Positions 25,110 through 34,307 of a stretch of 64,000 nucleotides of DNA are shown here, piece after piece; the first letter of the stretch is position 1; each line of letters opens with the position of its first letter. This DNA is from Halogeometricum sp. S3BR5-2 (GTDB lineage: Archaea; Halobacteriota; Halobacteria; Halobacteriales; Haloferacaceae), in contig NZ_JAMQOQ010000001.1 of the NCBI RefSeq assembly GCF_031624635.1, positions 124,001 to 188,000 on the forward strand. Reading direction: 5' to 3'. The position numbers were made by a program, and so were the translations under genes. The notes under the pieces are model-generated. The model did not search any database, was not told the origin of the DNA, and saw only the letters and a program-made list of their open reading frames with translations.

Positions 25110-25940
25110 ATGCGCATCGAGAACAGCTTCATCCCGGTCCGCGGGGTGGGCGAACGGACCGAACGGGGGCTGTGGGAGGAGGGCGTCCTCACGTGGGAGG
25201 CGTTCGACCCGCGGTCGGCGCCCGTCGGCGAGAAGACGGGCGAGCGAATCGAGACGTTCGTCGCCGACTCGCTCGAACGCCTGGACGACGGCGACGCGCG
25301 CTACTTCGGCGAGGTGTTCCCCTCCGGGGAGCGCTGGCGCCTCTACGAGAACTTCCGGGAGGACACCTGCTTTTTCGACATCGAGACGACCGGACTCGAC
25401 GCCGCCAGCAACGACGTGACCACCGTCTCCTTCCACCGCGACGGCGAGACGACGACGCTCGTCCGCGGCGAGGACCTCTCTTCTGAAACCCTCCGCGAGC
25501 AGTTCGACGAGGCCGCCCTCGTCGCCTCGTTCAACGGCAAGCGCTTCGACGTTCCCTTTCTAGAGGAGAACTTCGATATCTCCGTCGACGCGCCACATAT
25601 CGACCTGATGTACCCCTGCCGTCGCCTCGACCTGACGGGCGGGCTGAAGGCCATCGAGAAGGAGGTGGGCATCGACCGCGACAGACCGGACCTCTCGGGC
25701 CGCGACGCGGTGCGACTGTGGCACCGGTACGAACGCGACGGCGACGAGGGCGCCCTCGACACCCTCGTCTCGTACAACCGCGACGACACCGCCAACCTGG
25801 CGAACCTGATGGACGTCGTCGCCGACTCGCTGCACGAGAACTCGCTCGGCCCGTTCGTCGGCGGCGCGGGAGACGGCCGCGGCGGCGACGCCGACGGCGG
25901 CGAGGGCGACGACGCGGCACGCTCCCCCGTCGAGCGGTGA
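25110..25940 (+). CDS. RNase H-like exonuclease domain protein (YprB family)
   Basis: A 276-residue protein with a DEDD exonuclease fold: D90 and E92 in FFDIETTG, the segment FNGKRFDVPF with its Asp, HIDLMYP, and the C-terminal YNRDDTANL carrying the last acidic residue. YprB-like proteins are presumed 3'-5' nucleases. Residues 1-60 are a helical N-terminal region that may bind DNA (RGVGERTERGLWEEG). The C-terminal 30 residues are low-complexity Gly/Asp. It is divergent from SRAP, possibly sharing a promoter region and a DNA-repair setting. Confidence 0.82.
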   Translation: MRIENSFIPVRGVGERTERGLWEEGVLTWEAFDPRSAPVGEKTGERIETFVADSLERLDDGDARYFGEVFPSGERWRLYENFREDTCFFDIETTGLDAASNDVTTVSFHRDGETTTLVRGEDLSSETLREQFDEAALVASFNGKRFDVPFLEENFDISVDAPHIDLMYPCRRLDLTGGLKAIEKEVGIDRDRPDLSGRDAVRLWHRYERDGDEGALDTLVSYNRDDTANLANLMDVVADSLHENSLGPFVGGAGDGRGGDADGGEGDDAARSPVER

Positions 25941-26013
25941 GCGGACGGGCGGCGCCGAGCGAAGACGAGAGGAGACGAGAGTACTTTTGTACCCCGGGCG
26001 ATAGGCGGCGCAC

Positions 26014-26355
26014 ATGACCGACGACGCGGATTCCGAGGAGACCGTCGACCCGGAGGGGGAGACGAGCGACGCCGACGGGAGCGAGGGCGAACCCGCGGAG
26101 CGGTCGGCCTCCGCGGAGGCCGACGGCGGCGACGCGACCGACGGCGAGGACGGACGAGAGACGGAGCTATCGGACGGACGAGACGACACCGTTCCGAACG
26201 TCGAACTCGGCCTCTATCAGCTCTCGGTCCGCGTCAGCGGCCGCTCCGACGACGACCTCCAGACCGTCGAGGACTCGGCGAAGCGTCTCATGGACTACCT
26301 CATCGACCGCGCCGGGGAACTCGAAGAGCGACCCGACGACCGGGGTCTGAGTTAG
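26014..26355 (+). CDS. Acidic hypothetical protein with short C-terminal helical domain
   Basis: A 113-residue protein. The first 65 residues are a disordered Asp/Glu/Ser/Gly tract. Residues about 68-105 (VELGLYQLSVRVSGRSDD, QTVEDSAKRLMDYL) form a small conserved-looking unit. This layout occurs in many haloarchaeal proteins of unknown function. No membrane segment or catalytic motif is seen. Confidence 0.65.
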   Translation: MTDDADSEETVDPEGETSDADGSEGEPAERSASAEADGGDATDGEDGRETELSDGRDDTVPNVELGLYQLSVRVSGRSDDDLQTVEDSAKRLMDYLIDRAGELEERPDDRGLS

Positions 26356-26395
26356 ACGGCGCCGTCTCCGGAGCGGTCGGCCCGCTTCGGCGGAG

Positions 26396-26596
26396 TCAGG
26401 TGTTCAGGATGTCTCGGATGCGGCGCGGTTCGCCGCTGAGCGCGGGGTTCTTCTCGACTATCTGCAGTACTTCGTGGTCGGTGACGTCGGGGTAGGACTT
26501 CTCGGTGGCGTCCTCGATGAGCGCCTTTTCGAGGCGGAACTCCGTCCCCTCGTACTCGACGTCCACGCCTTTGTCGTCGAACGACAAAACCGTCAT
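26396..26596 (-). CDS. DUF5800 family small protein
   Basis: A 66-residue protein (MTVLSFDDKGVDVEYEG..., KALIEDATEKSYPDVTDHEV, ending IRDILNT) fitting the haloarchaeal DUF5800 family. No function is known. It is divergent from the bactofilin-like gene with a 98-nt shared upstream region. Confidence 0.75.
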   Translation of the reverse strand: MTVLSFDDKGVDVEYEGTEFRLEKALIEDATEKSYPDVTDHEVLQIVEKNPALSGEPRRIRDILNT

Positions 26597-26664
26597 AGCG
26601 CAGGATAGTCCGGGGACCTACAAAAGCCCGTCCCCCCGGCGTCGGCTCTCCGTCTTGCGGGGCG

Positions 26665-26671
26665 CTTATAA
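26665..26671 (+). promoter_or_regulatory. TATA box of the bactofilin-like gene
   Basis: CTTATAA lies 24-30 nt before the GTG at 26695 and fixes that start in the absence of an ATG. Confidence 0.5.
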
Positions 26672-26694
26672 CGGAGGCCGCGCCACAAGGGAGT

Positions 26695-27546
26695 GTGTCA
26701 CTCGGCTCGGACCCGCTCGACGCCCTCGAGATACCCGACGGCACCACCGTCGAAGAGCGCGCCGTCGTGACCGACGGCGACGTCATCGTCGGCGGGCAGA
26801 GCACCGTCGAGTTCGGGGTCCGCGGCCGGAACGTGTTCGCCGGCGAACGGGTGCGGTTCGGCGGCGACATCGAGGCGGAGGGCGACTGCCGCCTCGACGT
26901 CTGGTGCGACGTGGCCGGCAACGTCCTCGTCGGGCAGGACGCCTACCTCGGCGAACGCGTCCACGTCGGCGGCCGCCTCATGGTCTCCGGCGACTTGGAC
27001 ATCGGCGACGACGTGGACATCGAGGAGGGGTTCGAGGCCAGCGGCTGGATTGTCATCCGGAACCCGGTGCCGACGCTCGTCTTCTACTTCATCGTCCTCT
27101 CGCAACTCCTCCGACTCGGGGAGAACGAGACGGCCGACGAACTCGCCGACTCGCTCTCGGGGGACAGCGACGTCGACCCCTTGGTCATCCCGCGCGGTTC
27201 CACCGTCTCCGACGACGCGTGGCGGGCGTCGACGCCGGCCGTCGTCGGCGACGACTGCCGTCTGCACGGCAACATCCGCGCGGAGTCCATCGTCGTCGGC
27301 GAGGACGACAACATCTTCGGCAGTCTCCGCGCCCGCGGCGACGTCTCCGTCGGGTCGGGCACCCGCGTCCACGGCGACGTGACGACGCGGGACGGCACCG
27401 TCACCATCGCGTCGGGGGCGCGCGTCCTCGGCGACGTCTCCTGCGCGGAACTGGAACTCCACGAGGACGCCGCCGTCGACGGGACGATGCGCGCGAAGGG
27501 CGACATGCGAATCGTCCGGGCCGACGTCTCCCGCGACGCGGAGTAG
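26695..27546 (+). CDS. Bactofilin-like polymer-forming beta-helix protein
   Basis: A 283-residue protein with two blocks of short beta-helix repeats (about 10-110 and 165-280), full of turns like GDVIVGG, GDVSVGS and GDVTT. This fits bactofilin/polymer-forming cytoskeletal proteins. Unusually, a hydrophobic segment (IVIRNPVPTLVFYFIVLSQL, about residues 118-137) separates the blocks and could be a membrane anchor or hairpin. It starts with GTG. A cytoskeletal or envelope scaffold role is inferred. Confidence 0.72.
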   Translation: MSLGSDPLDALEIPDGTTVEERAVVTDGDVIVGGQSTVEFGVRGRNVFAGERVRFGGDIEAEGDCRLDVWCDVAGNVLVGQDAYLGERVHVGGRLMVSGDLDIGDDVDIEEGFEASGWIVIRNPVPTLVFYFIVLSQLLRLGENETADELADSLSGDSDVDPLVIPRGSTVSDDAWRASTPAVVGDDCRLHGNIRAESIVVGEDDNIFGSLRARGDVSVGSGTRVHGDVTTRDGTVTIASGARVLGDVSCAELELHEDAAVDGTMRAKGDMRIVRADVSRDAE

Positions 27547-27621
27547 GATTCGACCCAGACTGAAACGCCCGCTTGAGTCTACGGCACCTCTTTTTGATAG
27601 GTCGCCGTACGTCCCTCCGTA

Positions 27622-28536
27622 ATGTCACAGAGACGAACGCTCGTCGCCGTCGCTCTCGTCGCTCTCGTCGCCCTCGCCGGGTGCAACGGGGCGGCCAACT
27701 CCGGCGAAGGGGGAGATATGAGCACTCAGATGGCCGACGGCGGGGCCGCGACGGCGGCCGAAGCCGCGTCGGGCGGGTCGGGGAGCGGTTCCGGCGGGTC
27801 GAACGCCGACGGGGCCGCGCAGGCGCAGGCGAACGTCCAGAGCCGTCAACTCATCAGAACCGGCACCGTCGCGGTCGAAGTCGACTCCTTCGACGCCTCG
27901 AAAGCGAACCTCACCGGCGCCGTGCAGGGGTACGGCGGGTACGTCTCCGACACCTCGCAGGAGCGACATAGCGTCGGCAACGAGACGTACACGACGGGCC
28001 GACTCGTCCTGCGCGTCCCCGCCGAGGAGTTCGACGCGTTGGTCGAGGACGCGAAGGCCGAGGGCGACGTGCAGGTCGTGCAGACGAACACCGAGGACGT
28101 GACCGACCGACTGGTCGACCTCGAAGCGAGACTGGAGAACCTCCGCGCGCAACGCGACCAACTCCGCGACCTGTACGCGCAGGCGAACACGACCGAGGAC
28201 GTACTGGCCGTCCAGCGCGAACTCTCCGACGTGCAGGGGGAGATAGAGCGGTTGGAGGCGCAAAAACAGAGTCTGGAGGACCGCGTCGCCTACTCCACCC
28301 TGACCGTTCGACTGAACGAACCGCGGCCGACGCCGAACCGCATCGCGCCGGACCGCTGGTACGACACGCCCGTCGTCTCGGCGTTCCTCCAGTCCGTCGA
28401 CGGCGTCGCCGTCGTCGCTCGCGCCCTCGTCGTCGGCGCCGCCTACGCCCTGCCGTACGTCCTCGCGTTCGTCCTGCCCGTCGCCCTCCTCGGCGGACTG
28501 GTCTGGCGCTTCCGCCACCGCCTCCCGCGCGTCTGA
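27622..28536 (+). CDS. DUF4349 domain lipoprotein
   Basis: A 304-residue surface protein. The signal ends with lipobox ALAGC (Cys21), without a twin-arginine consensus beyond RR at 4-5. A disordered Gly/Ser/Ala linker precedes the DUF4349 core (about 75-245): RQLIRTGTVAVEVDSFD, then LRVPAEEFDALVE, and a coiled coil (DRLVDLEARLENLRAQRDQL). One membrane helix lies near the C-terminus (about 275-295). DUF4349 proteins are of unknown function. Confidence 0.85.
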   Translation: MSQRRTLVAVALVALVALAGCNGAANSGEGGDMSTQMADGGAATAAEAASGGSGSGSGGSNADGAAQAQANVQSRQLIRTGTVAVEVDSFDASKANLTGAVQGYGGYVSDTSQERHSVGNETYTTGRLVLRVPAEEFDALVEDAKAEGDVQVVQTNTEDVTDRLVDLEARLENLRAQRDQLRDLYAQANTTEDVLAVQRELSDVQGEIERLEAQKQSLEDRVAYSTLTVRLNEPRPTPNRIAPDRWYDTPVVSAFLQSVDGVAVVARALVVGAAYALPYVLAFVLPVALLGGLVWRFRHRLPRV

Positions 28537-28590
28537 GCGGTCGACCGCGGGGACCGAAAGGATGTTCCGACCGTCCCTCCATCACCAACC

Positions 28591-29766
28591 ATGCTCTCTG
28601 TCGCTCTCGCGGGCAAGCCCAACGCGGGTAAGTCCACCTTCTACAAGGCTGCGACGATGGCGGACGTCGACGTGGGGAACTACCCGTTCACGACCATCGA
28701 CCCCAATCGAGGGGTCAGTTACGCCCGGACGCGGTGTCCCTGCCTCGACCGGGAGGAACGCTGCGGCAACTGCGAGGACGGCGTGCGCTACGTCGGCGTC
28801 GAACTCCTCGACGTGGCCGGCCTCGTCCCCGGCGCGCACGAGGGTCGGGGGTTGGGCAACCAGTTCCTCGACGCCCTCACGAACGCCGACGTCATCCTCG
28901 CCGTCGTCGACGCCTCCGGCGGCACGAACGAGGAGGGCGAACCCGTCGAAGTCGGGACGTACGACCCCGTCGAGGAGGCGGACTTCGTCGAGGAGGAGTT
29001 AGAGCAGTGGCTCGCCGGCATCATCGAGAAGAACTGGGAGTCGGTCGTCCGCAAGTCCCGGTCGCCCGACTTCGACATCGACGAGGCGCTCTCGGAGATG
29101 CTGACGGGGTTCGGCGCGACGGAGTACGACGTGGCGGCCTCGCTGCGCGCCCTGGAGTACCCCGCGGACCCCAAGCAGTGGACCGACGAGCACCGCGAGG
29201 CTCTCGCGCGTGACGTGCGCGCGCGGACGAAACCAATCGTCCTCGTCGCCAACAAGGCCGACGTCGCGCCGCCGGAGAACCTCGAACGCCTGCGCGAGAC
29301 GGACAAACCGGTCGTCGCGGCCACCGCCGACGGCGAACTCGCCCTGCGGAAGGCCGCCGAAGGGGGCGTCGTCGACTACCTCCCCGGCGACGACGACTTC
29401 GACATCGTCGGCGACGTGAGCGACGCGCAGGCCACGGGGTTGGAGAAGATACGCGAGGTGGTGGAGGCCAACGGCGGGACGGGGATCCAAGAAGCCATCA
29501 ACACCGCCGTCTACGACGTGCTCGACACGGTGACGGCGTATCCGGTGCAGAACGAGACGAAGTGGACCGACGGCACCGGCGAGATGCTCCCCGACGCGTT
29601 CCTCCTCGAACGCGGGTCGACGCCGAAGGACCTCGCGTACGCCGTCCACTCGGACATCGGCGACGGCTACCTCCACGCGGTGGACGCGCGGTCGGCCCGC
29701 CGCATCTCCGAGGACTACGAACTGGACGAGGGCGACGTGATAAAGATAGTCAGCACCGCGAACTGA
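28591..29766 (+). CDS. ychF: YchF/Obg-family redox-regulated ATPase
   Basis: A 391-residue P-loop protein of the universal YchF/OLA1 group, which binds ribosomes and prefers ATP. G1 is GKPNAGKS (8-15), G3 DVAGLVPGAHEGRGLG, and the base-recognition motif NKAD is near residue 225. A small Cys cluster (RCPCLDREERCGNC, about 48-62) is seen in archaeal members. The C-terminal TGS-like domain ends DEGDVIKIVS. It appears to be a stand-alone housekeeping gene. Confidence 0.93.
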   Translation: MLSVALAGKPNAGKSTFYKAATMADVDVGNYPFTTIDPNRGVSYARTRCPCLDREERCGNCEDGVRYVGVELLDVAGLVPGAHEGRGLGNQFLDALTNADVILAVVDASGGTNEEGEPVEVGTYDPVEEADFVEEELEQWLAGIIEKNWESVVRKSRSPDFDIDEALSEMLTGFGATEYDVAASLRALEYPADPKQWTDEHREALARDVRARTKPIVLVANKADVAPPENLERLRETDKPVVAATADGELALRKAAEGGVVDYLPGDDDFDIVGDVSDAQATGLEKIREVVEANGGTGIQEAINTAVYDVLDTVTAYPVQNETKWTDGTGEMLPDAFLLERGSTPKDLAYAVHSDIGDGYLHAVDARSARRISEDYELDEGDVIKIVSTAN

Positions 29767-29975
29767 GGGGCCGCGGGGGGCGACCGACTCGCGCGGCGGT
29801 CGCTCGCGGATGCGCGGCGTCGGAGAAACGGGAGTCGGTGCGAACGCGTCGCTCGCGGGGGTAATCTTCTCGAAAACCGGGGATGTGAGGACCTACGTGT
29901 CCATGGCAGAGTCCTGCGTACGTCCCGGCCAACTACCACTCCGCACCGACGGGGTATAAGTCTACCTCGACGCGC

Positions 29976-30272
29976 TCAGTCCGAGAGCGCCGTCGACGTC
30001 GGGGCGGGCCGCGCGCGGCGGTCGACCGTGCCGGCCTCGTGGTCGAAGTCGACGAATCCGGCCTCGTCGAGTTTCGGCAGGTCGACGTGGTGGAGTCTGA
30101 CTAGGGCGGCGTCGCGGTCCGCGTCGGTCACCTCGTCGGGGGCCGTACTCTCGCGCTCGGCGACGACGTCGGCGGCGAGCGATTCGATGTCGACCGCGCC
30201 GCGGCGGTCGTCGAGACAGGACAGCACGGTTCGGCGGTCGCGGTCGGCGAAGGTGGCGATTGTGTCGTTCAT
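29976..30272 (-). CDS. DUF7344-like winged-helix transcriptional regulator
   Basis: A 98-residue protein. FADRDRRTVLSCL followed by LVRLHHVDLPKLDEAGFVDF is the typical haloarchaeal small winged-helix arrangement, in which the second part is the recognition helix and wing. It has no sensor domain. Targets are unknown. About 210 nt between it and ychF contain no gene but do have a TATA-like GTATAAG at 29953-29959. Confidence 0.7.
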   Translation of the reverse strand: MNDTIATFADRDRRTVLSCLDDRRGAVDIESLAADVVAERESTAPDEVTDADRDAALVRLHHVDLPKLDEAGFVDFDHEAGTVDRRARPAPTSTALSD

Positions 30273-30430
30273 CGTTCGTAGTGTAACTCGGAGGGACTTT
30301 CGATCCCTTCGACTGTACTCTCGTAGAGACGAGACCGGGGTATCACTCCCGGCCCTACATGATTAGGATTCGAGTGCGATTCCGTGATAGTCCGCTCGGA
30401 AACCCGCCGTCGCCGTCCGGTCGGCCGTCC

Positions 30431-31552
30431 TCAGACGACGGCGTCGTAGGCGTCACCCATGATGTCGAGGGCCTCGCGGAGCGACTCCTCGTCGGTCGCA
30501 TAGGAGAGGCGGGCGTACCCCTCGCCGTGCGCGCCGAACGCCTCGCCGGGGACGACGATGACGCCGCGTTCGAGGCACTCGTCGACGAACCCCTCGGGCA
30601 CCTCGGGCATCGCGTAGAACGCGCCCGTCGGCGTCGGAACCGTGAGACCGATGTCTTCGAGGCCCTCGACGACGATGTCGCGCCGGCGGCGGAACGACTC
30701 GGTCATCTCACCGACCTGCTCCTGCGGGCCGGTCAGCGCCGCCTCGGCGGCGAACTGCGCGGGCGCGGACGCGCACGCCTGCGCGTACTGGTGGACGCGG
30801 AGCATCCGTTCGATTCGCCGCGAGGAGGCGTGCACCCACCCGAGGCGCCACCCCGTCATCGAGTACAGTTTCGAGGCGGAGTTGACGACGACGACGTTGT
30901 CCGTCTCCGCGAACTCGGCCGGCGAGCGGAACTCGCCGTCGAAGACGGTGTACTCGTACACCTCGTCGGAGATGCAGAGCACGTCGTGTTCGTCGGCGAT
31001 GCGGGCGAACTCCTCGATATCTTCCGGCGGCGACACCGCGCCCGTCGGGTTGCCCGGACTGTTGACGACGAACGCCGCGGTGTCGTCGGTGATGGCCTCC
31101 TCGACGGCCGCCGGGTCGAGCGTCAGGTCGTCGCGGAGGGGGACGGGAACGGGCGTCCCGTCGGCGAGTTTCGTGAGGGCGTCGTAGGAGACGAACCCCG
31201 GGTCCGGGATGATGACCTCGTCGCCGGCGTCGACGTGGGCCTCCATCGCGATGTGCAGGGCCTCGGACCCGCCCGCCGTGGCGATGATATCGTCGGGGTG
31301 CAGGTCGATACCTTGGTCGCGTTCGTGCTTCGCCGCGATGGCCTCCCGGAGCGACGAGAGCCCCTTGTTCTCGGTGTAGGCGTCCGCGCGGCCGTCCCGG
31401 ATGGCCTCGACGGCGGCCCGGCGGGCGTGGTCGGGAGCGGAGAAGTCGGGTTGTCCGAGACCGAGGTTTATCGCCCCCTCCCCGGCGGCCTCGAACACCT
31501 CTCTGATTCCGCTTATCGACACCGCTTCGACTCGTGCTGAGAAGTCCGACAT
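30431..31552 (-). CDS. PLP-dependent class I/II aminotransferase
   Basis: A 373-residue fold-type I enzyme. The PLP lysine is K228 in NSASKLYSMTGWRLGW. N168 (NSPGNPTG), D196 and Y199 (SDEVYEY) are the cofactor partners, and a C-terminal Arg for the carboxylate is in YARLSYA. It resembles archaeal aspartate or broad-specificity aminotransferases. The exact amino donor is undetermined. Confidence 0.88.
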   Translation of the reverse strand: MSDFSARVEAVSISGIREVFEAAGEGAINLGLGQPDFSAPDHARRAAVEAIRDGRADAYTENKGLSSLREAIAAKHERDQGIDLHPDDIIATAGGSEALHIAMEAHVDAGDEVIIPDPGFVSYDALTKLADGTPVPVPLRDDLTLDPAAVEEAITDDTAAFVVNSPGNPTGAVSPPEDIEEFARIADEHDVLCISDEVYEYTVFDGEFRSPAEFAETDNVVVVNSASKLYSMTGWRLGWVHASSRRIERMLRVHQYAQACASAPAQFAAEAALTGPQEQVGEMTESFRRRRDIVVEGLEDIGLTVPTPTGAFYAMPEVPEGFVDECLERGVIVVPGEAFGAHGEGYARLSYATDEESLREALDIMGDAYDAVV

Positions 31553-31795
31553 ACGCTATCCGGCGTCCGCCGCCGGGATAGTTCTTCCCTCACACGGTCG
31601 CGCTCGCGGTGTACGAGCAACATTTTCTGGTACGTGTGACGCCGAAAGCGAGTCGGCTCCGCCGCGCTCGGTTCCGAAACGGCCGCGAGCGGTCGGAAAC
31701 GAGCCGCCGCCGGCGACGCGGCTTCGGCACAACCGTCGCCGCCGCCGCGCACCGAAAGGCCGTCCGTCCCGTACCCGCGCTCGGAGAGTCAACAC

Positions 31796-32719
31796 GTGGC
31801 CACAGACGACGCGCGCGTCGACCCCGCACAGTTCCTCGAACACCTCCGTGCGTTCCGGTACCGCGAGGTGACGATGACCGCGGCGGCGCTCGCGGTCCTC
31901 GTCGGCGCCGTCGCCTTCTTCCCCGGCGCGGAGAACGTCACCGCCGGGATTCGGGCCGACGTGGGGGCGACGACGCTCGCCGTCTTCGTCGCCGTGGCGG
32001 TGCTGGCGGGGGCGATAAAGGGGATGCTGGGCTTCGGCTACGCCCTCGTCGCCACGCCCGTCTTCGCCACCGTCATCGACCCGACGCTGGCCGTCGTCGT
32101 CCTCGCCATCCCGCCGTGGATGATCAACATGTTCCAGATCGGCGAGACGGACACCGGACTCGACTTCGTCCGCGAGGAGTGGCTCCTGATGCTCCTGGCC
32201 GGCGTCGGCGCCGTCCTCGGCGTCGTCTTCCTCGCGGAGTTCAGCACCGGTCCCATCGTCCCCTTCCTCATCGGCCTCGTCATCCTCGGATACGTGCTCT
32301 TTCAGGTGCTTCAGGGGTTCGTCACCGTCGAGGAGGCCCACCACCCCGTCGCGCTCTCGACCGCGGGCTTTCTCGAAGGCTTCCTCCTGGCCGTCTCGAA
32401 CCTCGGACCGCTCCTGCCCGCCTACTTCCACACGTTCGAGCGAGACGCCGAGCGCTACATCGGCGGCCTGTCGATGGTGCTCGGACTCATCTTCACCGTC
32501 CGCATCGTCCAGATGGCGCTCTTTACTGATCTGATGACGACCTACCGACTCTGGTTGGGGTGCGCCATCGCCGTCGTGACGCTCGTCGGCCTCCTCGCGG
32601 GGACGTACCTCCGGCGCGTCGAGGTGAACGAGACGTGGTTCAACCGGTTCGTCGTCGGCCTGCTGTTCGTCATCTCGCTCAACATCTTCCGGAAGACGGT
32701 GCCGGCGCTGTTCTTCTAA
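31796..32719 (+). CDS. TauE/SafE family sulfite/organosulfonate exporter-like permease
   Basis: A 307-residue protein with eight or so membrane segments in two repeats. It has family-type motifs AGAIKGMLGFGYALVATP (after helix 2) and GGLSMVLGL in the second half. The start is a GTG at 31796; upstream in-frame codons are basic. Substrate (sulfite, sulfoacetate or other anion) is not determinable. About 240 nt before it hold no gene. Confidence 0.85.
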   Translation: MATDDARVDPAQFLEHLRAFRYREVTMTAAALAVLVGAVAFFPGAENVTAGIRADVGATTLAVFVAVAVLAGAIKGMLGFGYALVATPVFATVIDPTLAVVVLAIPPWMINMFQIGETDTGLDFVREEWLLMLLAGVGAVLGVVFLAEFSTGPIVPFLIGLVILGYVLFQVLQGFVTVEEAHHPVALSTAGFLEGFLLAVSNLGPLLPAYFHTFERDAERYIGGLSMVLGLIFTVRIVQMALFTDLMTTYRLWLGCAIAVVTLVGLLAGTYLRRVEVNETWFNRFVVGLLFVISLNIFRKTVPALFF

Positions 32720-32725
32720 CCTTCC

Positions 32726-32878
32726 TCAGCCCTCGTACTCCTCGCGCAGGTCCTCGATGTGACTCATCACCAGCGAGAGCGTCGCGTCCGCGTCCGCGTA
32801 GCCCTGTTCGTACTCGCCGTACGCCGTGTCCACGTCGCCGAGGAACGTCTCCACCGCGGCTTCGAGTTCGTCGCTCAT
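32726..32878 (-). CDS. Small acidic helical protein, 50 residues
   Basis: ATG at 32878 reads 50 codons (MSDELEAAVETFLGDVDT..., ending EDLREEYEG) to TGA. Composition is strongly acidic and helical with GC-rich third positions, matching real halophile genes. It lies between the TauE stop and the phosphate transporter stop, in the same orientation as, and downstream of, the latter's promoter direction. Function is unknown. Confidence 0.62.
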   Translation of the reverse strand: MSDELEAAVETFLGDVDTAYGEYEQGYADADATLSLVMSHIEDLREEYEG

Positions 32879-32942
32879 ACCCGACGGTCCGTCCGCGAGG
32901 TAAAAAACGCCCCGTCCGAGCGTCGGGCCGACGGCGGCGCGC

Positions 32943-34187
32943 TCACAGCAGCATCTCGAAGACGGGGTACGAGGACACGACCGCCAGCGCGGGCGTCAGC
33001 ACCCACATCGTCGCGATGCGTTTGGCCGCCCCCGAGTCGAACAGGCTCCGCTCGTCGAGGTCCGCCGGCCCCTCCTCCCCGACGTGGGGGACCGAGGGCA
33101 TCTCGTCGGGTCTCTCCGGCGGTTCCTCGTGGCGCGCGACGTCGCCGATGGTCGGTCCCGTCGGAACCTCCTCGGCGCGCGAGGTGAGGAGGGCACCCGT
33201 CGAGACGTCCACCTCGGGTCGTTCGGGTTTCGGCGTCGCCAACTCCGCCAGCGTCGCCGCCCGACTCGCCCGCCCCCACCCGAGACCGATTATCGTAGAG
33301 GTCGTGCTCACGGCGAGACTCGCGGGGATGCCGAGGTACGACAGTACGGTGATGACCGTACCGCCGACGACGGAGACGATGAGCGACGCCAGAATCGGGA
33401 GCTCAATGATGTCGTCTCCGACGGTTTCGAGCGTCCGGTGCGCGATGGTGAAACTCCCCAGCCCGAAGGCGAACACGGCGAGCAGGACCCCTTGGTCGAC
33501 GGTGAGTGACCCGCCCGCGCCCACGAGCGGTGCCACGGCGTTCGCCGCGTTCGACGCGCCCGCCGAGAACGCCATGTAGCAGGCGATGGCGACCACCGAG
33601 AGGGACCCGACGACGTCCCTCGCCGACGCTCGCGGGTTCAGATGCGGGCGCGGAACCGTCCCCGAACGGTCGAACTGGACGAGGTGGAGGTCGAACTTCG
33701 TGAACGCGACGTAGCGGTCGACGTAAGGGTAGACGTACCGCCCGACGACGAGTCCGACGGCGAAACTCGACAGCGGCGCCACGATCCACGCCGAGACGAT
33801 GACGAACATCAGCGCCTGATTGAGCGTGTCCGACGCCAGGCCCAACCCGACGATGGCGCCGACGGCCGTCATCGACGTCGAGGCCGGAACGCCGTAGAGG
33901 TTCGAGACGAGCAGCGAGGCGCCCGTGAAGAACAGGACGACCACGCTCGCGACCGGCGTGAACTGCGTCGCCGGAACGATGCTGCTGCTCATGGTCGCGA
34001 TGACGTTCCGTCCGACCGTCCACGCCCCGAGCAGCGCGAATCCCACGAACAGGGTCGCCGCGGTCACCTTCCGAACGAGGCGCGACCCGACCGCCGGACC
34101 GAACGCGACGCCGGTCGAGGACCCGCCGATGTTGAATCCGACGAACACCGCGACGAGGATGCCGGCGACCGTGAGCGGCGAAACCAT
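32943..34187 (-). CDS. Inorganic phosphate transporter, PiT family
   Basis: A 414-residue permease with about ten membrane segments and a large hydrophilic loop near 300-380. The two family repeats are VGFNIGGSSTGVAFGPAVG near the N-terminus and FSAGASNAANAVAPLVGAG in the second half (variants of GANDVANA). The substitution of Asn-Asp by Gly-Gly/Ser-Asn means a substrate other than Pi is possible. The ATG at 34187 was chosen because a minus-strand TATA element (ATTATAAC, about 34217-34225) lies 30-38 nt upstream; a GTG at 34199 is an alternative. Confidence 0.82.
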   Translation of the reverse strand: MVSPLTVAGILVAVFVGFNIGGSSTGVAFGPAVGSRLVRKVTAATLFVGFALLGAWTVGRNVIATMSSSIVPATQFTPVASVVVLFFTGASLLVSNLYGVPASTSMTAVGAIVGLGLASDTLNQALMFVIVSAWIVAPLSSFAVGLVVGRYVYPYVDRYVAFTKFDLHLVQFDRSGTVPRPHLNPRASARDVVGSLSVVAIACYMAFSAGASNAANAVAPLVGAGGSLTVDQGVLLAVFAFGLGSFTIAHRTLETVGDDIIELPILASLIVSVVGGTVITVLSYLGIPASLAVSTTSTIIGLGWGRASRAATLAELATPKPERPEVDVSTGALLTSRAEEVPTGPTIGDVARHEEPPERPDEMPSVPHVGEEGPADLDERSLFDSGAAKRIATMWVLTPALAVVSSYPVFEMLL

Positions 34188-34277
34188 GTCGTACGTCACC
34201 CGATATCTCTCGACCCCAGTTATAATCCGGGGAACGGGACCGACCCCGAGTCCGGACCGCGCCGTCGGGTCCGTCGA

Positions 34278-34283
34278 TTTATA
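34278..34283 (+). promoter_or_regulatory. TATA box deciding the GTG start of the XPB-like helicase
   Basis: TTTATA lies 25-30 nt before the GTG at 34308. The reading frame is open far upstream, so this box is the main evidence for the start. Confidence 0.55.
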
Positions 34284-34307
34284 CCCGATGCCGACCCATC
34301 TCCGCGC

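Noticed and set aside
29750..29932. Minus-strand frame of about 60 codons between ychF and the winged-helix gene
   Set aside because: It starts with TTG, has basic composition, and overlaps the end of ychF. There is no sign of conservation from the sequence alone.
33642..34307. In-frame upstream extension of the XPB-like helicase
   Set aside because: It is antisense to the phosphate transporter and basic in composition, and a TATA box sits 25-30 nt before the GTG at 34308.
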